Origin: Podospora pseudoanserina
Lineage: Eukaryota; Ascomycota; Sordariomycetes; Sordariales; Podosporaceae
Assembly (NCBI RefSeq): GCF_035222485.1
Contig: NW_026946671.1
Coordinates: 1,116,001 to 1,180,000, forward strand
Reading direction: 5' to 3'
DNA: 64,000 nt
The translations under genes and the position numbers were made by a program. The notes below the pieces were generated by a model, which made no database searches, had not been told where the DNA came from, and saw only the letters and a program-made list of their open reading frames with translations. Below, piece by piece: positions 31,348-42,900 of this stretch. Every line of letters begins with the position of its first letter. Within the stretch, counting starts at the first letter, position 1.

Positions 31348-33361
31348 TTACATCTCGTCGTTCTTGACGGATGGCTCGCCCTCGTACTCTTTGCACATTC
31401 CATACCATGCCCTAGAACGACAGCCGGCTGTTTCTGTTACTGTTGGAGCAGGCGTCGTGTTGGGCATGGTTGGTGGAGGGGTAATAGTGGACTGCTCGGT
31501 AGTTGTCGTGGAGCTTGTGCCTATTGTTGTGATATCATCATAGCATCCCCAGAATCGGCCTGGGGTGGCGCATGAGGTGGTGGGAGTGGGAGTGGGCGTG
31601 GGGGTTGTTGAAGTGATTGTCGTTGTCAAGGTTGTCTTATCCTTGCAACCAAACCATCCCCTAGACCTGTTAGCACAGTGTTTCTATTGAGTCCATATTC
31701 ATAAACTTACGGAGTCAGGCACGTGGTGGTCGTTGCCGTTGTGGTAACAGTAGTAGTAGTGATTGTGCCCGCGGTGGTGGTAGTCTCATCCAGGCAGCCC
31801 CACCATCCTGGTGTCTTGCAAGTCTCAGTTCGGGTCCTTGTCTTTTCGGTGGACGTGGCCGATATCGACGTCGTCGTAGTCTCTGTGCCGTTGCTCTCGT
31901 ACATCTTCCAATTGCCACAGTCTCTGCACTCTGGCGTAAACTTGCACTTGGCCGCTTCATCATACTTGAGGATGACATCGTGGATGACGGATCGAATCTT
32001 GTGCGTACCAATTCCGACGCGCCACCCCTTGTCAGCCACCGTATCGTACACACACTCCATGCCTGTGTGACAGGCGGTTTCTAGAGCATAACCGCCGTAC
32101 GAGCAAGAAGCAGTGGCTCCGTTGCAGGTACCAATGTAGATCGGGTCAGCGGTGTGTCCAAAGTGAAAGGCGCCCGTGTACCGCCTAGCTTGCGGTGCTT
32201 CCGGGTCAGCACCAGGAGGCACGGGCAAGCCCAGTCTGCTGGCCGGCAAGGCTTCCGGAACGGCCTGGAAGGTCACGGTCGGAACGCCATACGTAAGGCC
32301 GAGGAAAGAGCTGACAGCACCTCCGAGAGAGTGGCCAGTCAACCAGATGTTGGCATTGGGATAGAGCTCCGTAACATTGGCATAGAGCTCACGGCCCGCC
32401 TGGTAGTAGCGGTTCTCCTCCCGCAACGCCTGAGTAACGCACGTCGTGTTGCAAGTATAGGTCGACGTCGCGCAAGAGCAAACCTGCCGCCATGTCCAGG
32501 GTCCTTGCTGAGCGCAGCAGCAACTGAAAAAGAGGTTATCGTTTTCTTTATCGTTGGTCGTCGTGCCATCACCGTCAAAGACGGCAAGCGAGGTGCCCTT
32601 CAAGCCAATCACTACCGTCGAGTTGGTCTGATCCGCAAAGATATGTCCACGCAATCCATCGCCCTGCCAACCAAAGTCGGCACTTCTGTTGAACGGCCTT
32701 CCAACCTCTTCCCAATCGGCCTCTCCCTCGTGCTCCACGTAGGCGTCGGCTGCCATGTATGCCATCGTCAGGACTGTCTGCTTATCGGTAATATTCGGCC
32801 CTGGAACCTCGTCCATGGTCCACGCCGATGGGGCAAGAACCGAAACAAAACCCTGTTGTCTTGATTGAGCCACGAGGGGGTCTACCACGGCGGGTCTGCG
32901 GTCGACCAACCGCTGTATCGTCACCGCGTCACTCTGCGCTCGGAGCGGGCCAATGCGCTCGCGGCCGTATCCATCTTCGGCGGCCAAAAAGACATTGGCT
33001 TTTGTCGCATCGACATCCTGTTTTCGGTGAAGGCCGGGGTGCTTGTGAGTACCATGGTGGAAGACGTGGCGCAGGGTCTGGTGGCAGATTGATGGGTTAG
33101 CCCACTCGTCATACACAGCGATAAGATAACAAGACTTACAAAGGTGTGTTCGGCAGGCTGTGGGGCTTCTGGTGATAAACCTGGAATCGGAGAGATGTCT
33201 ATTGGTATAGGTAGCACCTGTTGCGCATCTCCCTGGTGATTTCTGGGCGCTGTCGCGATGGTAGTCCCGGAGAGGGCGAGGAAGGACAACAGTAGCTGGG
33301 CGGTGACCCGTCCATTCGATGTGCACTGGGCACCTGCCTCCTTCCTCCTCCACCACATCAT
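31348..33361 (-). CDS. ATG15: Atg15 autophagic-body phospholipase
   Basis: Three exons (33361-33140, 33077-31711, 31660-31348) encode 633 aa; introns are 62 and 50 bp. A single N-terminal hydrophobic segment (about residues 20-38) follows a basic MMWWRRK start, matching the type II anchor that sorts Atg15 to the vacuole through the multivesicular body. The class 3 lipase domain includes [38 protein letters not shown], and [16 protein letters not shown] with nucleophile Ser324. [30 protein letters not shown] is typical. Role: lysis of autophagic and Cvt bodies in the vacuole. After the lipase domain come four short Cys units (C-TPGWWGC-like) separated by Thr-rich linkers, ending [15 protein letters not shown]. 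The second intron was placed at CTAG because it restores CLTPGWFGC. Confidence 0.93.
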
Positions 33362-34879
33362 GGCCGGCGTGTTATTGTGGCGATGGGAGGGTTGAGGGTA
33401 AGGTGATGACGGTTGATGGTAGATGCTGTCCGTCAACTGTTGGCTACGGGTGAATCATGAGTGAAATCGCTGGTTGAATGAACGGTGAAAAAGAGGGAGA
33501 GAGACTAGATCCCCGCGTGTTGCTGGCATCCATATGACGACGCAAGGTTGGGTGCATGGGCGCGCCGATCGGAAAAGGATACGCCACCGCCAATCAGCGC
33601 CGCTGAACCTTTGCGGTACCTGCCTATGGCGCATCAAAGAGGCTCAACTTTTGGTTACTCGATATTCTCATCTTCATCTATGCATAGTTCATAATATTGA
33701 AGTCTCCTGAGTCCTTTAATCGCTGAATATATCTATCTTGCCTCCCTTCTCAACATCATCTTATGGACCTTGTTCCCAAAGATACCTCCAGAGCATGTGT
33801 CACGCTGCTGCGAGCAGATGCATGGCATTGATAACAACAGCTGGCAGGCCAAGTATCTTCCCCGCTATTGGACAGCAAAAGGTACTCCGCTTCGAGTGGA
33901 GCGATAACAGCCTCATCTAACCCCGGATCTGCTGGGCCTCGTTGTCCCATGACATGCATCAACAACTCACCCGTTGAGTTGGTTGGTGCCTGCTGATGAC
34001 TGAAGGCGGTGACAAAAACCTTTTTTTCGTCTTTTTAGATCTTCCAACTAGATTTCGCTGAACCACTTCTCTTCAGTATATTCTCAGCACTCAGTAGCTC
34101 TCGAAGAATATCCATTGTATAGTGTAATCCCAAGGCCATGACTGGTTGAAGCAGTGATGCTCCAAGATCGTATTCTATGTGCCATAAACATGCATACCTT
34201 ACGTCTGTCCCTACAATCGTCATCGTCCACGAGTCTCACCTTGCAGCCCCTTTCCTTTCTTTCCCAGTCATTTCAGAATTCGGGTCCTCCAGAAGGCGAG
34301 GCCAGTCTCGTGCGCACCTTGAAGGCTGGCGGCGTCCGATAACAAACCTCTTATCGGACCCACCACGAGTACGTACCTCGCCCAGCACCGGCACCTCAAC
34401 TGTGACAGCTCGAACAAGAGCTCCGTTTCTCCCGCGACGAAGTGTCTCTTGTCTGTTCTAGCGACTCGCGTCGTCCCGAATTCCCCTCCCCTCTCTCAAT
34501 CCCTTCCTCACTTTGCACCGCCAGCTTCAGTGTTCATTCATTCTGTTTCTCCAACGGGTTGGCTCTTTGAAGTGGCTCGGTCTGTGGGTGGTCTGTACGG
34601 CTGGGCCTGTGGTTTCAAGGCTCCCCTAAAATTACTACCATAAGCCGCTGCGACAGCATCAGCCAGCCAGGTAAGGTAAACGGCCAATGTTGACCACCCT
34701 GTGTTTTTTTCTGTCATTAGGTTATGCCCAGTGCAGCCGCAAGGGATGGGGCGATCTCCCGCTCGTTTATCTTTTTGTAGACTTTTCTTCTGCTATTGTT
34801 CTCCAGAAACCCCCCTGCTTTGAAGGAAGCGCATTGTGGTCACGGATCCTGCGGATAGAGACTTGAACACAGCACTGAC
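33362..34879. other. Intergenic, ATG15 promoter and VPS9-gene promoter
   Basis: This is a 1.5-kb gap between divergent genes. The middle (33640-34300) is AT-richer; the right part is CT-rich before the VPS9 start. Short open frames have no recognisable domains. No RNA gene is seen. Confidence 0.5.
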
Positions 34880-37325
34880 ATGTTGTCCAGCCTGAGCCCA
34901 AACCCCAGCAACAGCAGCACCGACAGCAGCATCATGTCGTCCAACCCACCAAGTGCCGCAGAGCGCTCTGGCTCCTCGAGACCTCTTCGTTCCTTTCGTG
35001 TCGAGCGCTCACCCTCCCCGGAACCAACGTCTCGTCCAAAGAGAGCCAGTACCATCATGACGGGACCAACGCCTGGTGCGAAGTCCATGGTCCGTACTGC
35101 GTCTGGCACGCATGTGAGGCTGGGCAGCGAGACGGAAAGGCCAGACACCTTTGAGAGCCGGATTAGTGAGGAGAATGCCGATTCTGAACCACCGAGGGCC
35201 TCAGTTGACCTGGACGATCTGCCCATCGAGCTGGTCAGCTTGACCGACGGCTTCATTGACTCATTGTCGGCCAAGGTCCATTCCACTCCGCCAAATATTG
35301 ACAGGCTGTCGCAAATGTTCCAGGACTTTTATGCTACTGCCTCAGCCCATATCAGGACCCATATCGACAGCCTGGCTACTCTGCAGAGGCGAGATGTGTC
35401 TCCGACGCCAGCCCTGTCGACCAGAGCATCTGCTGCCAGCTTGCTCCGGGCCAAGGCTGCTTCGCTGGGTACCAAGGAGAAGACGAAGCCAGGAGTTGTC
35501 AGAAGGGAGTCAGAGATGTTGACACCAGAAGAGCTGGCGGAAAGGAAAAAGGCGCGGAGAGCGCTGGAGCAGAAGAAGGGACTCTTGGAGGAAGCCGTGG
35601 AGAGGAGGTTATGTGAAGGAGTCTACAGCAAAATCTACCGCCATCGTACCACTCAAGACGAAGCACAGGATGCCAAACTTCGGTCAAAAACTGCTGCCCT
35701 CGCCGTGGTTGATATTGGGCCCGTGGATCTCGGTGTCGAGCTCGGCACACCGGAAAATGATCCAGAAGCGATCGCCAAGAAGACGGCCGAGGTCAAGAAG
35801 TGGTTAGAGGGCGCAAGGAAAGAGCTCACGTTGATGAGCCAGGCGCGGTATCCCCTTCGGAAGATCAACCACCTAAAGGCCGCCTTCAAGAGCATCATTG
35901 ATACCCTGGCACATTTCCACCCCTCGTCCTCGGCCGATGAGCTCATGCCCATGCTCATCTACACTCTCATCACCCTCCCACCACAGAACCTCAACGCCAT
36001 CAGTGACATCAACTTCATCCAGCGCTTCCGCTGGGAACAAAAGCTAACCGGCGAGGCCTCCTACTGCCTAACAACTCTCGAAGCGACAATCAGCTTCCTC
36101 GAAACCGTGGATCTATCCACCCTCCGCGCCGACGAAACCCCCGGCGGGCCCATGAAAGCCCCCGGCTCACCCCCTAAAGAAAACACCTTTCCCCAGCCTT
36201 CTCACCCACCTCACCCTCTCCCCGACTGCCGCCACCGCCATCGCGGCGGCAGCCGCCTCCAGTCCAAACCCCAACACAGCAACAGCCTCCCTCTCCGCCA
36301 ATTTGATCAGGCCCCCCTTCCCCTCCCCCTCCTCAGCAGCCGCAGTGGGCTTCCGCTCCACAGTCTCGCAACAGCTCCGCAACCGCCGCCTCTCAGACCT
36401 AGTAAACACCCCCGCTCAAGCCTTCAACGCCGCCTCCGACGCTGTCCTCTCAACAGTCAACACCGCCGACCAGTCCCTAAAAACAATAGGAAACTCCCTC
36501 GGCGACAGCTACAAATTCCTCCTCGGCAAGCTCCGCGAACCTCTCTCCCAACCCGACGGCCAAGTCCTCGTGCCCAAAACCCTCGACGACGCCAGGAAAC
36601 TGATCGGGACACCGCCACCACCCCTCGACAGGGCTGACTCCCCCTCCCCTGGCCCGGGTCCGGTGTCAGAAGACCGCCCCCCATTATTGTCTTTCATCTC
36701 AGGCACAGGCCGCAAAATATCTCGCGACCCTTCCGCGGATAGTACTCGCAGCGGGGGCTCACGACGTGCCCTAGACGAACCCAATTTACGCCCCCCCACA
36801 TCAACAACAACAACAACAACAACAGCAGTAGCCACAGGAGGGGGCGGTAGTCCAGTTGTGACCAGCCCGCTAGACTCCATGAGACAATTAGGCAACTCGT
36901 TCAACCCCTTGGGTCGTATCTCGGCCGGCATCGGCGGCTTTCGCAACTTTGGCCGTTCAACGCCCACACCGTCATCACCTGCGCCACCCACGCCGACGAA
37001 GGATGCTGTTTCTACTCTCTCAACCCGTGGGTTGGGAGTCACGACCGGGGCTGCGGGGACAGAAGGGGGTGATTTGGCTACTGTGAGTCCAAGTCCAACC
37101 ACAACTGGTGATATAACAAGGGCAAGCGGTGCTGACGACTGTGCGAAAAAGGCATTTCCCGATCTGGCAGGGTCACTCCCGCCAAGGAAAATTGAGGGGC
37201 CGATACAGAAGTTCGTGAACATGCAGAATGCCGCCGAAATGAAAGTGGGGGATGTGTTTGAGCTGCTGAAGGACTACAAGAGGTTGGCTGGGGCGATCAA
37301 GGAGATGGGGGGGTTCAAGGAGTGA
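34880..37325 (+). CDS. VPS9-domain Rab5 guanine exchange factor, with one frame break
   Basis: The first frame (34880 to about 36190) begins MLSSLSPNPSNSS and carries a VPS9 domain: ARYPLRKINHLKAAFKSII, then SADELMPMLIYTLITLPPQNLNAISDINFIQRFRW and GEASYCLTTLEATISFLE. The second frame continues from about 36195 (SLLTHLTLSPTAATAIAAAAA) to the stop at 37325 and ends in a helical tail. No acceptable GT donor of matching phase lies between the VPS9 domain and the switch; the frames meet at TTTCCCCAGC, where removing one C would join them. Both halves keep gene-like codon use, so a one-base sequence error or a strain-specific frameshift is more likely than two genes. VPS9 proteins activate Rab5/Vps21-type GTPases on endosomes. 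The middle of the C-terminal half is Ser/Pro/Thr-rich. Confidence 0.75.
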
Positions 37326-37965
37326 TGATGTTGGGTACCTAAGTGTGTTGGAATAGATGAGGGTAAAAGGTTGGGTGTATGTGGTGACTGACATCTTGCA
37401 TTCGGAATGGATAAACAAATCTAGGATATGACAGGTAGAAAGTGTCAAGAGAAATGAAATCATCAATATCAGCAGTTTGAAGCACATAAAAATTGAAATC
37501 AGCAAAGCTGTATAAGAGTACTCTTTATTTCTCTAATCCTACCCTACTTCTTCCTTCCCCTCCCCTTTCCTATCCTTTTTGCTTTGCTTGTGTGAGGTGT
37601 AAAAAAACCAAATTTGACCTCCATCCATCCATCCATCCATCCATCCATCCATCCATCCATCCATCCATCCATCCATCCATCCATCCACCTTTCCATCCAA
37701 TGCTTCCTTCCATCCCAGCCAACCATTCATTCATTCACCTATCCATCATTCACGATACACCACCCAGTAGCAGCAACTATCCACCCAGCCATAGCAACCT
37801 GATATCAGATGCTACCTACCTAAATGCCACCAGCCAACAAAGATTAAATCGAAAAACCCGTATAAAATAAAGAAACCCACCAAAAGGCAAACCAAAAATC
37901 CAGGGGCATGGTGGTGCACCAGTAACACTAACCCGCTTCTTTTGCTCAACCGCCCCCTTCCTCCA
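37326..37965. other. Convergent 3' flanks, VPS9 gene and alpha-actinin
   Basis: This 640-bp segment between converging genes includes a long ATCC tetranucleotide repeat. No coding potential beyond repeat-derived frames is seen. Confidence 0.5.
37621..37687. repeat. (CCAT)n tetranucleotide microsatellite
   Basis: About sixteen near-perfect CCAT units, with a diverged tail (TCCATCC, CATTCATTCA) to about 37760. It lies in the 3' flank between converging genes and would be a variable strain marker. Confidence 0.95.
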
Positions 37966-40749
37966 TCAATAAACCCCATTCTTCCCACTAGCCACACTCT
38001 TCGCCGGACTCGTCCTCCCATTCGTCCTTTCCCCCAAAATCCCACTAACATTACTCCTCCCACTCCCACTACTAGCCGGCCTGCCCCCCTCATCAGCAAT
38101 CAACCTCTCCATAAAAGCAATATAATCAAACTGCCTCTTCCCCCTGTCCTCCTTCACATCCGGCCCCTTGTGCTCAGGAATAATCTCCACCAGCTTCTCA
38201 ATCACCTCGTCCGGCACCAAGCTATGCCGCAGATCCATCTCCGTCACATACGGCTTCCCGTCCGCCACCTCCCTAAAGCTCTGAAACACCTGCTCCGCCG
38301 TGTTCTGATCCTCCGTCACATCAACCATGAACCGAATAAACTGCTCAAACGTCACCCTGTCCCGCCCGTTCGACGTCGCCAAAAAGTACTCGTGCATCTC
38401 ATCCTCGGAAAACACCAAGCCCAGCGACGCCAACGCAGCCGAAAACTCAATTTCCGACAGGGAATTGCTGTCGTCTCGGTCAAAGTGCCTAAAGACAGAC
38501 TCGAATTCCTCGAGCTGGATAGGCGTGAGGTTCGTCATGCTCCGTGCCACAACTTGGTTGTCCAAGAAGGCCAATTTTTTCGAAACCGACGATTTGACGA
38601 GCGAGAGCTCGTACACCAGCTCGTCGTACGTGTAAGTCGTAAAGTCGTTCTCTTCAATGTTCGCCTCCTGGCACTTGGCGTCTACTGCCGCGATGGTCAC
38701 CAGGTACGCGTCTAGAGGTGGTAAGTTATCCGACAGCTTTCTGACATGGTGCAGCTGGTCTTCTACATCGCCTTCCAGCCCTGATATGGCTAGTTGCATC
38801 GTGTTGAGGGCGAGCGCAAAATCGTTGGCCTTGTCGGCAAAAGACTTGCGGAGGGCGTTTTTGATGCTGTCTTTGTCAGTTTTGGAATCCAAAAAAAGGA
38901 AAAGAAAAAGAAAGAAAAAAAAAGGATGAGGGCAAGATCTCACTCTCTAATGGTCTCATTGATCAATTGACCGCGCGCCATCTCAGACTTGGTCAGATTC
39001 GACCATTCCCTATCAAGCGTATCTAGACTCAAATGCGCTGGTGGATCATACGGTCGCAACCGATACGTCCCCAACTTGGTCTTGATGTTCCCCAACAGCG
39101 TCGCCAACTCGCTCTTCTCCGCCACCCACTCCCTCTTGACACCCCTCTTGTAAGACGCAAACTCACCCGCCTGCGCCTTGGCGTCAGCATAAGTCCCCTC
39201 AAACTTTGCAGTCTGCCAGCTCTCAATCTGGGCACGGATGGCCTTGAGAAGAGCAGCCATTCTCCTCTCATAAGCGCTCTGCATCTCCCAGGCACCCTGC
39301 ATGTTGTTCACAAACTTCTCCACGCGCCGACCCGCGTTCTCAACCTTTTCCATCTGAGAAAAGGCGTGGAACCAGTAGGCAATATACGTCATGAGCGAGC
39401 GCTCGTCAGGCTTGGCCACATCGCACACATCCTCCACATCAAGCAGCTTGGGGATGCCAATCTCCTTATGAGCGATATCAAACGCCAGCTGCATGTTGCC
39501 CCGGTGATCCGACTTGTCGAGAGCGTCATAGTCGATCAGGTCGGGACGGTGGATATCAAGCAAGGCACAGAATGCCAGGCCATCATTCCAGCTCGCACTA
39601 AAATCCCGTACGTCGACCTCGTCGTAACAGGCTGTTTTACGTTGACACCATAGAAGTAGACCTTCTTTGGCCGTCATACCCTCCTCGTTAATGTCACTGA
39701 TGGTGAAACGCAAAATAAGCGTCCATATCAGCCCCAGGATAATCTTTCTGTTTCCGTCCACGACATCTTCGGCGCCTATATTCGTCATTTGAATCCCTCG
39801 GGATTTGATAAAGTTGAGGGCGAGGTTGGCGTTCTCGAAGCGCTGCACACGCAGCTTTGGTTTGGCGGCATATCGGCCGAGTGATTCGCCCGAGAGACAC
39901 TCGAGGAGGTGGATGAGCATTACCTGTTGGAAAAAAACGGTCAGCATATATACTTCCGACAGCTTTTGCCAGAGAATAATAATAAAAAACACATACGCCA
40001 TCACTCAGGTCTTGCACCAGATCCTTGACCTCGAGGTTCCGGACTTCCAACTTTGTGTTTAGCCATTTGGTAAAGGTCTTTTGCTGGACCGTAATCCAGC
40101 GCTGCTGCTCGGCGAAGGCCATCCTGGTCAGGCCCTGCTCGTGGGGAGGTTCGGTGGCGGCGAGAGCGTCGGCGGCGGGGGTGTTCGAGGCCCGCTTGAA
40201 GCGGCCTTTCAACGAGTTTTCCCTCTTGCTGGCGAGGGCTAGGCTGGTTGAGCCTGAACGCTGCAGTCGGGCGGCATGCAGCTGTTTGGCGTCGCGGCGG
40301 CTGCGGGTGAGTGGTGGCCGTTGGGGTTGGGGACTGCCCGTGTGAGCACCGAGACCACCAGGTGGGGATGATGGAGATTTGGCGGTGGGGACGTCGTCAG
40401 TGCAGTGGGTAGTGTGGCTAGTGCACGATGATGAAGCGGTGCTGGCGATGGATGCCCGTCTGTATTCGTCGTCGTCGGCGTTGTTGTCGCAGATGTCAAA
40501 GGTGGTATCCGTGGAGTATTCGGATGAGCCGTTGGAGGAGGCTACCGAGGACACCGAGAGCGCGGAGGGGCGGTTGACAATGGTTGCGGTGGTGGTGGTG
40601 GTGGTGGTGGTGGCGCTGTGGCTGCCCGAGTGTTGCTGTAAACAATCGAGATCAGGGAATCGCTCCAGCTCCAACCCCAACCCCACGCTGTTGCCGGGCA
40701 GGCCTGGTGCCGGCTGTCCGCCAGCGGCACAACTGTCAAATCCCGCCAT
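37966..40749 (-). CDS. Alpha-actinin
   Basis: Three exons (40749-39997, 39923-38944, 38866-37966) encode 877 aa; introns are 73 and 77 bp. From about residue 209 the two calponin-homology domains are clear: WITVQQKTFTKWLNTKLE, DLSDGVMLIHLLECLS, GLIWTLILRFTISDINEEG and WNDGLAFCALLDIHRPDLIDY. A spectrin-repeat rod follows, then C-terminal EF-hands: FRHFDRDDSNSLSEIEFSAAL keeps D-x-D-x-S residues of a Ca2+ loop. It cross-links F-actin, at the septal contractile ring in fungi. The first 208 residues are an unusual low-complexity extension (poly-Thr, Ser, Pro, His). MAFAEQQRW at residue 210 is a possible alternative start that would give a family-typical protein; the upstream frame is open and GC-rich, so the long form is preferred with caution. 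Confidence 0.9.
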
Positions 40750-42900
40750 TTTTGGCCCGACAGAGCCCCTGATAACGATAAGAAAATAAGGTTGGTCCCA
40801 AGATCAGATGCACCACGCCGAGCCTGCTCAGGGGTATGTAGCACCTGGGTATCGAACACAAAAAGAAAAAAATCCAGGGGAGTCGAACAGCGCCGGGCTT
40901 CAAGAACAAGACGAGATGCAACATGTGTCTTAGAGTTGTCTCCTGGGGGATCTACAGCTTATATTTCTCTCTGTCCCTTCCGCCAACAGCCAACTCCATG
41001 GTGTGTCCGGCACGGCATATGCTATCCTTCGCAAGCACTCTCTTACAGCTGAGAGGATGAAACACCACGGTCCAAGGTCTCCCGTTCCAACAGCAGCCCG
41101 CCGGCCTTCTGTTGTCAATGCATCTTGTCAAGTATTTTGAAATGTCGCACCCTGGTGGGACTCCGGCCTCGTGCCGATCGTAGAGCGAGATCGTAGATCC
41201 GGCTGTTTGTTCCTAGGTGGGGAGGAAGACGATCACAAGTTACAGTTGCCACCAAGAACCCTGACTGCTGGGCAGCGACACGCATCGATACCACTCTACT
41301 GGTGAAAATCGACTGCCAGTCATTCATGCTGGTGACATCCTGGCTGGAAAGAGACGAAAATATCACCGACATCTGTGCCCTCAATAGATCCTTTTATTAA
41401 GTCGATGTTCATTTTGTGTTTGGCAACGTCCTGGTCAGCGATAGACGGCCCATTGTCGCATGAATATTGGGTCCTTGAAGCGAGCAGAATCCGACGGCAT
41501 CTGCTTCATGTGTAGCCTATGAATACTGTGATGTATTTAGCCATCAGGCTTTCGGGTCGCCACAGGAACTGCTCAGTCTCCAAGCAGAGAAAGCTTGACC
41601 TCGGCCACCCAGGTTGTAGACATCGAAGTCGGCACTGAGGAGCAATAAGCCAACAAGTGTTGACAACATAATTAAACCCCAATTTTGACATGTTCTCAAG
41701 GCCTTGAAAGTTGGCTATGACAAAAATAGACATGAAGGTCAAAAGCCCTTGAATTTCAGGTTGCAATCCTGTTCTGAAAAGATATTGTGTAGAAGTCCCA
41801 CTACTTTTGTTCACGAGGTGCCCCATTTCACCCAATGTTGGAGCCGAACAGCCATGCTCTGACAGTCATCTGCTGTGTCACGATGAGATGCAGATTGCGC
41901 CATCTAAGGAATTGATGGCTGTCTCAAGCCCAGACTGCCTTGGTGAGTATGAAGGTTTCCAAAATCATATTGACAGACCATGCGATACGAGGCTTGAGAT
42001 TTGAACATGACTGCCATTTATATAGTAATAATGCATCGCAATCCTTTTCCCCATGACGAGCTGGCAACTGGAGGCTGTTCCTGAATGTCCCTGGCAATGC
42101 ACCCCTTGCCCTGGAGATCCACTGATCTGGACACGCCGTTGAACCCCATCTGTGGGGGAACCAGATCTGTTGACAGCCAGCCAATAGGGGAGCTTGAATG
42201 CTCTTCACCCCTGCACTTCACTTGCCCTGGCCCGAGCTTGGCAGGGCTCACCGCCCGACCTGCGGATGCCAGCCCCACTATTCTGCCAGGAAACTCCCCC
42301 ACTAATCGGCTTGGCTTATCTTTTTTTTGACGTCCCTACGGTTCACTGACTCTCCTCCATCTGTACAACCAAAGAAAAATAACAGGCACAGACCGACCTG
42401 CAACTTTGCCGACATAGCTGCAGTACAAGAAGTGACCCGTTTCCGCACCCGCCGAGCCATCGCCGGCGAGCTGCCCATTGCTTCATTGCATTCACAAGGT
42501 ACGTAGACATCTTCTTCCTTTCTCTCACAATTCCACCTTCCCTTCCTTCTATCACCACCTTTCCTCTCACCCCAATCGAGTCGCCTGGACTGCCACTACT
42601 CGGTCCCATTTTCACTGCCCCACCTACACTGCACCTCTCAGATCAAAACATTCATCTTCGCTCTGTCTTTCACCCCTCATTCTCTCTCCCACGCCTTCCT
42701 CCCTTCCCTCACATCCATCAACACTACCGACACAGCGACTCCATCATCCTGGCCTTCAGTTAACCTGCTAGTTGAGCTATAGCCACATCGAGTCGCGCAG
42801 CAATAACCGCTTCGTTCTGCCAACACTGTAACAATCACAACCGCAAATCACGCAGCATCACAAGAGTCCTTGTTGATCAAAGCCAAGAATCAAATCAACA
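40750..42900. other. Intergenic, alpha-actinin and PUS7 promoters
   Basis: This is a 2.15-kb gap between divergent genes. The segment 41400-42010 is relatively AT-rich; 42320-42900 is CT-rich and probably PUS7 promoter and leader. The open frames (up to 109 codons) have no recognisable motifs, so no gene is called. Confidence 0.5.
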
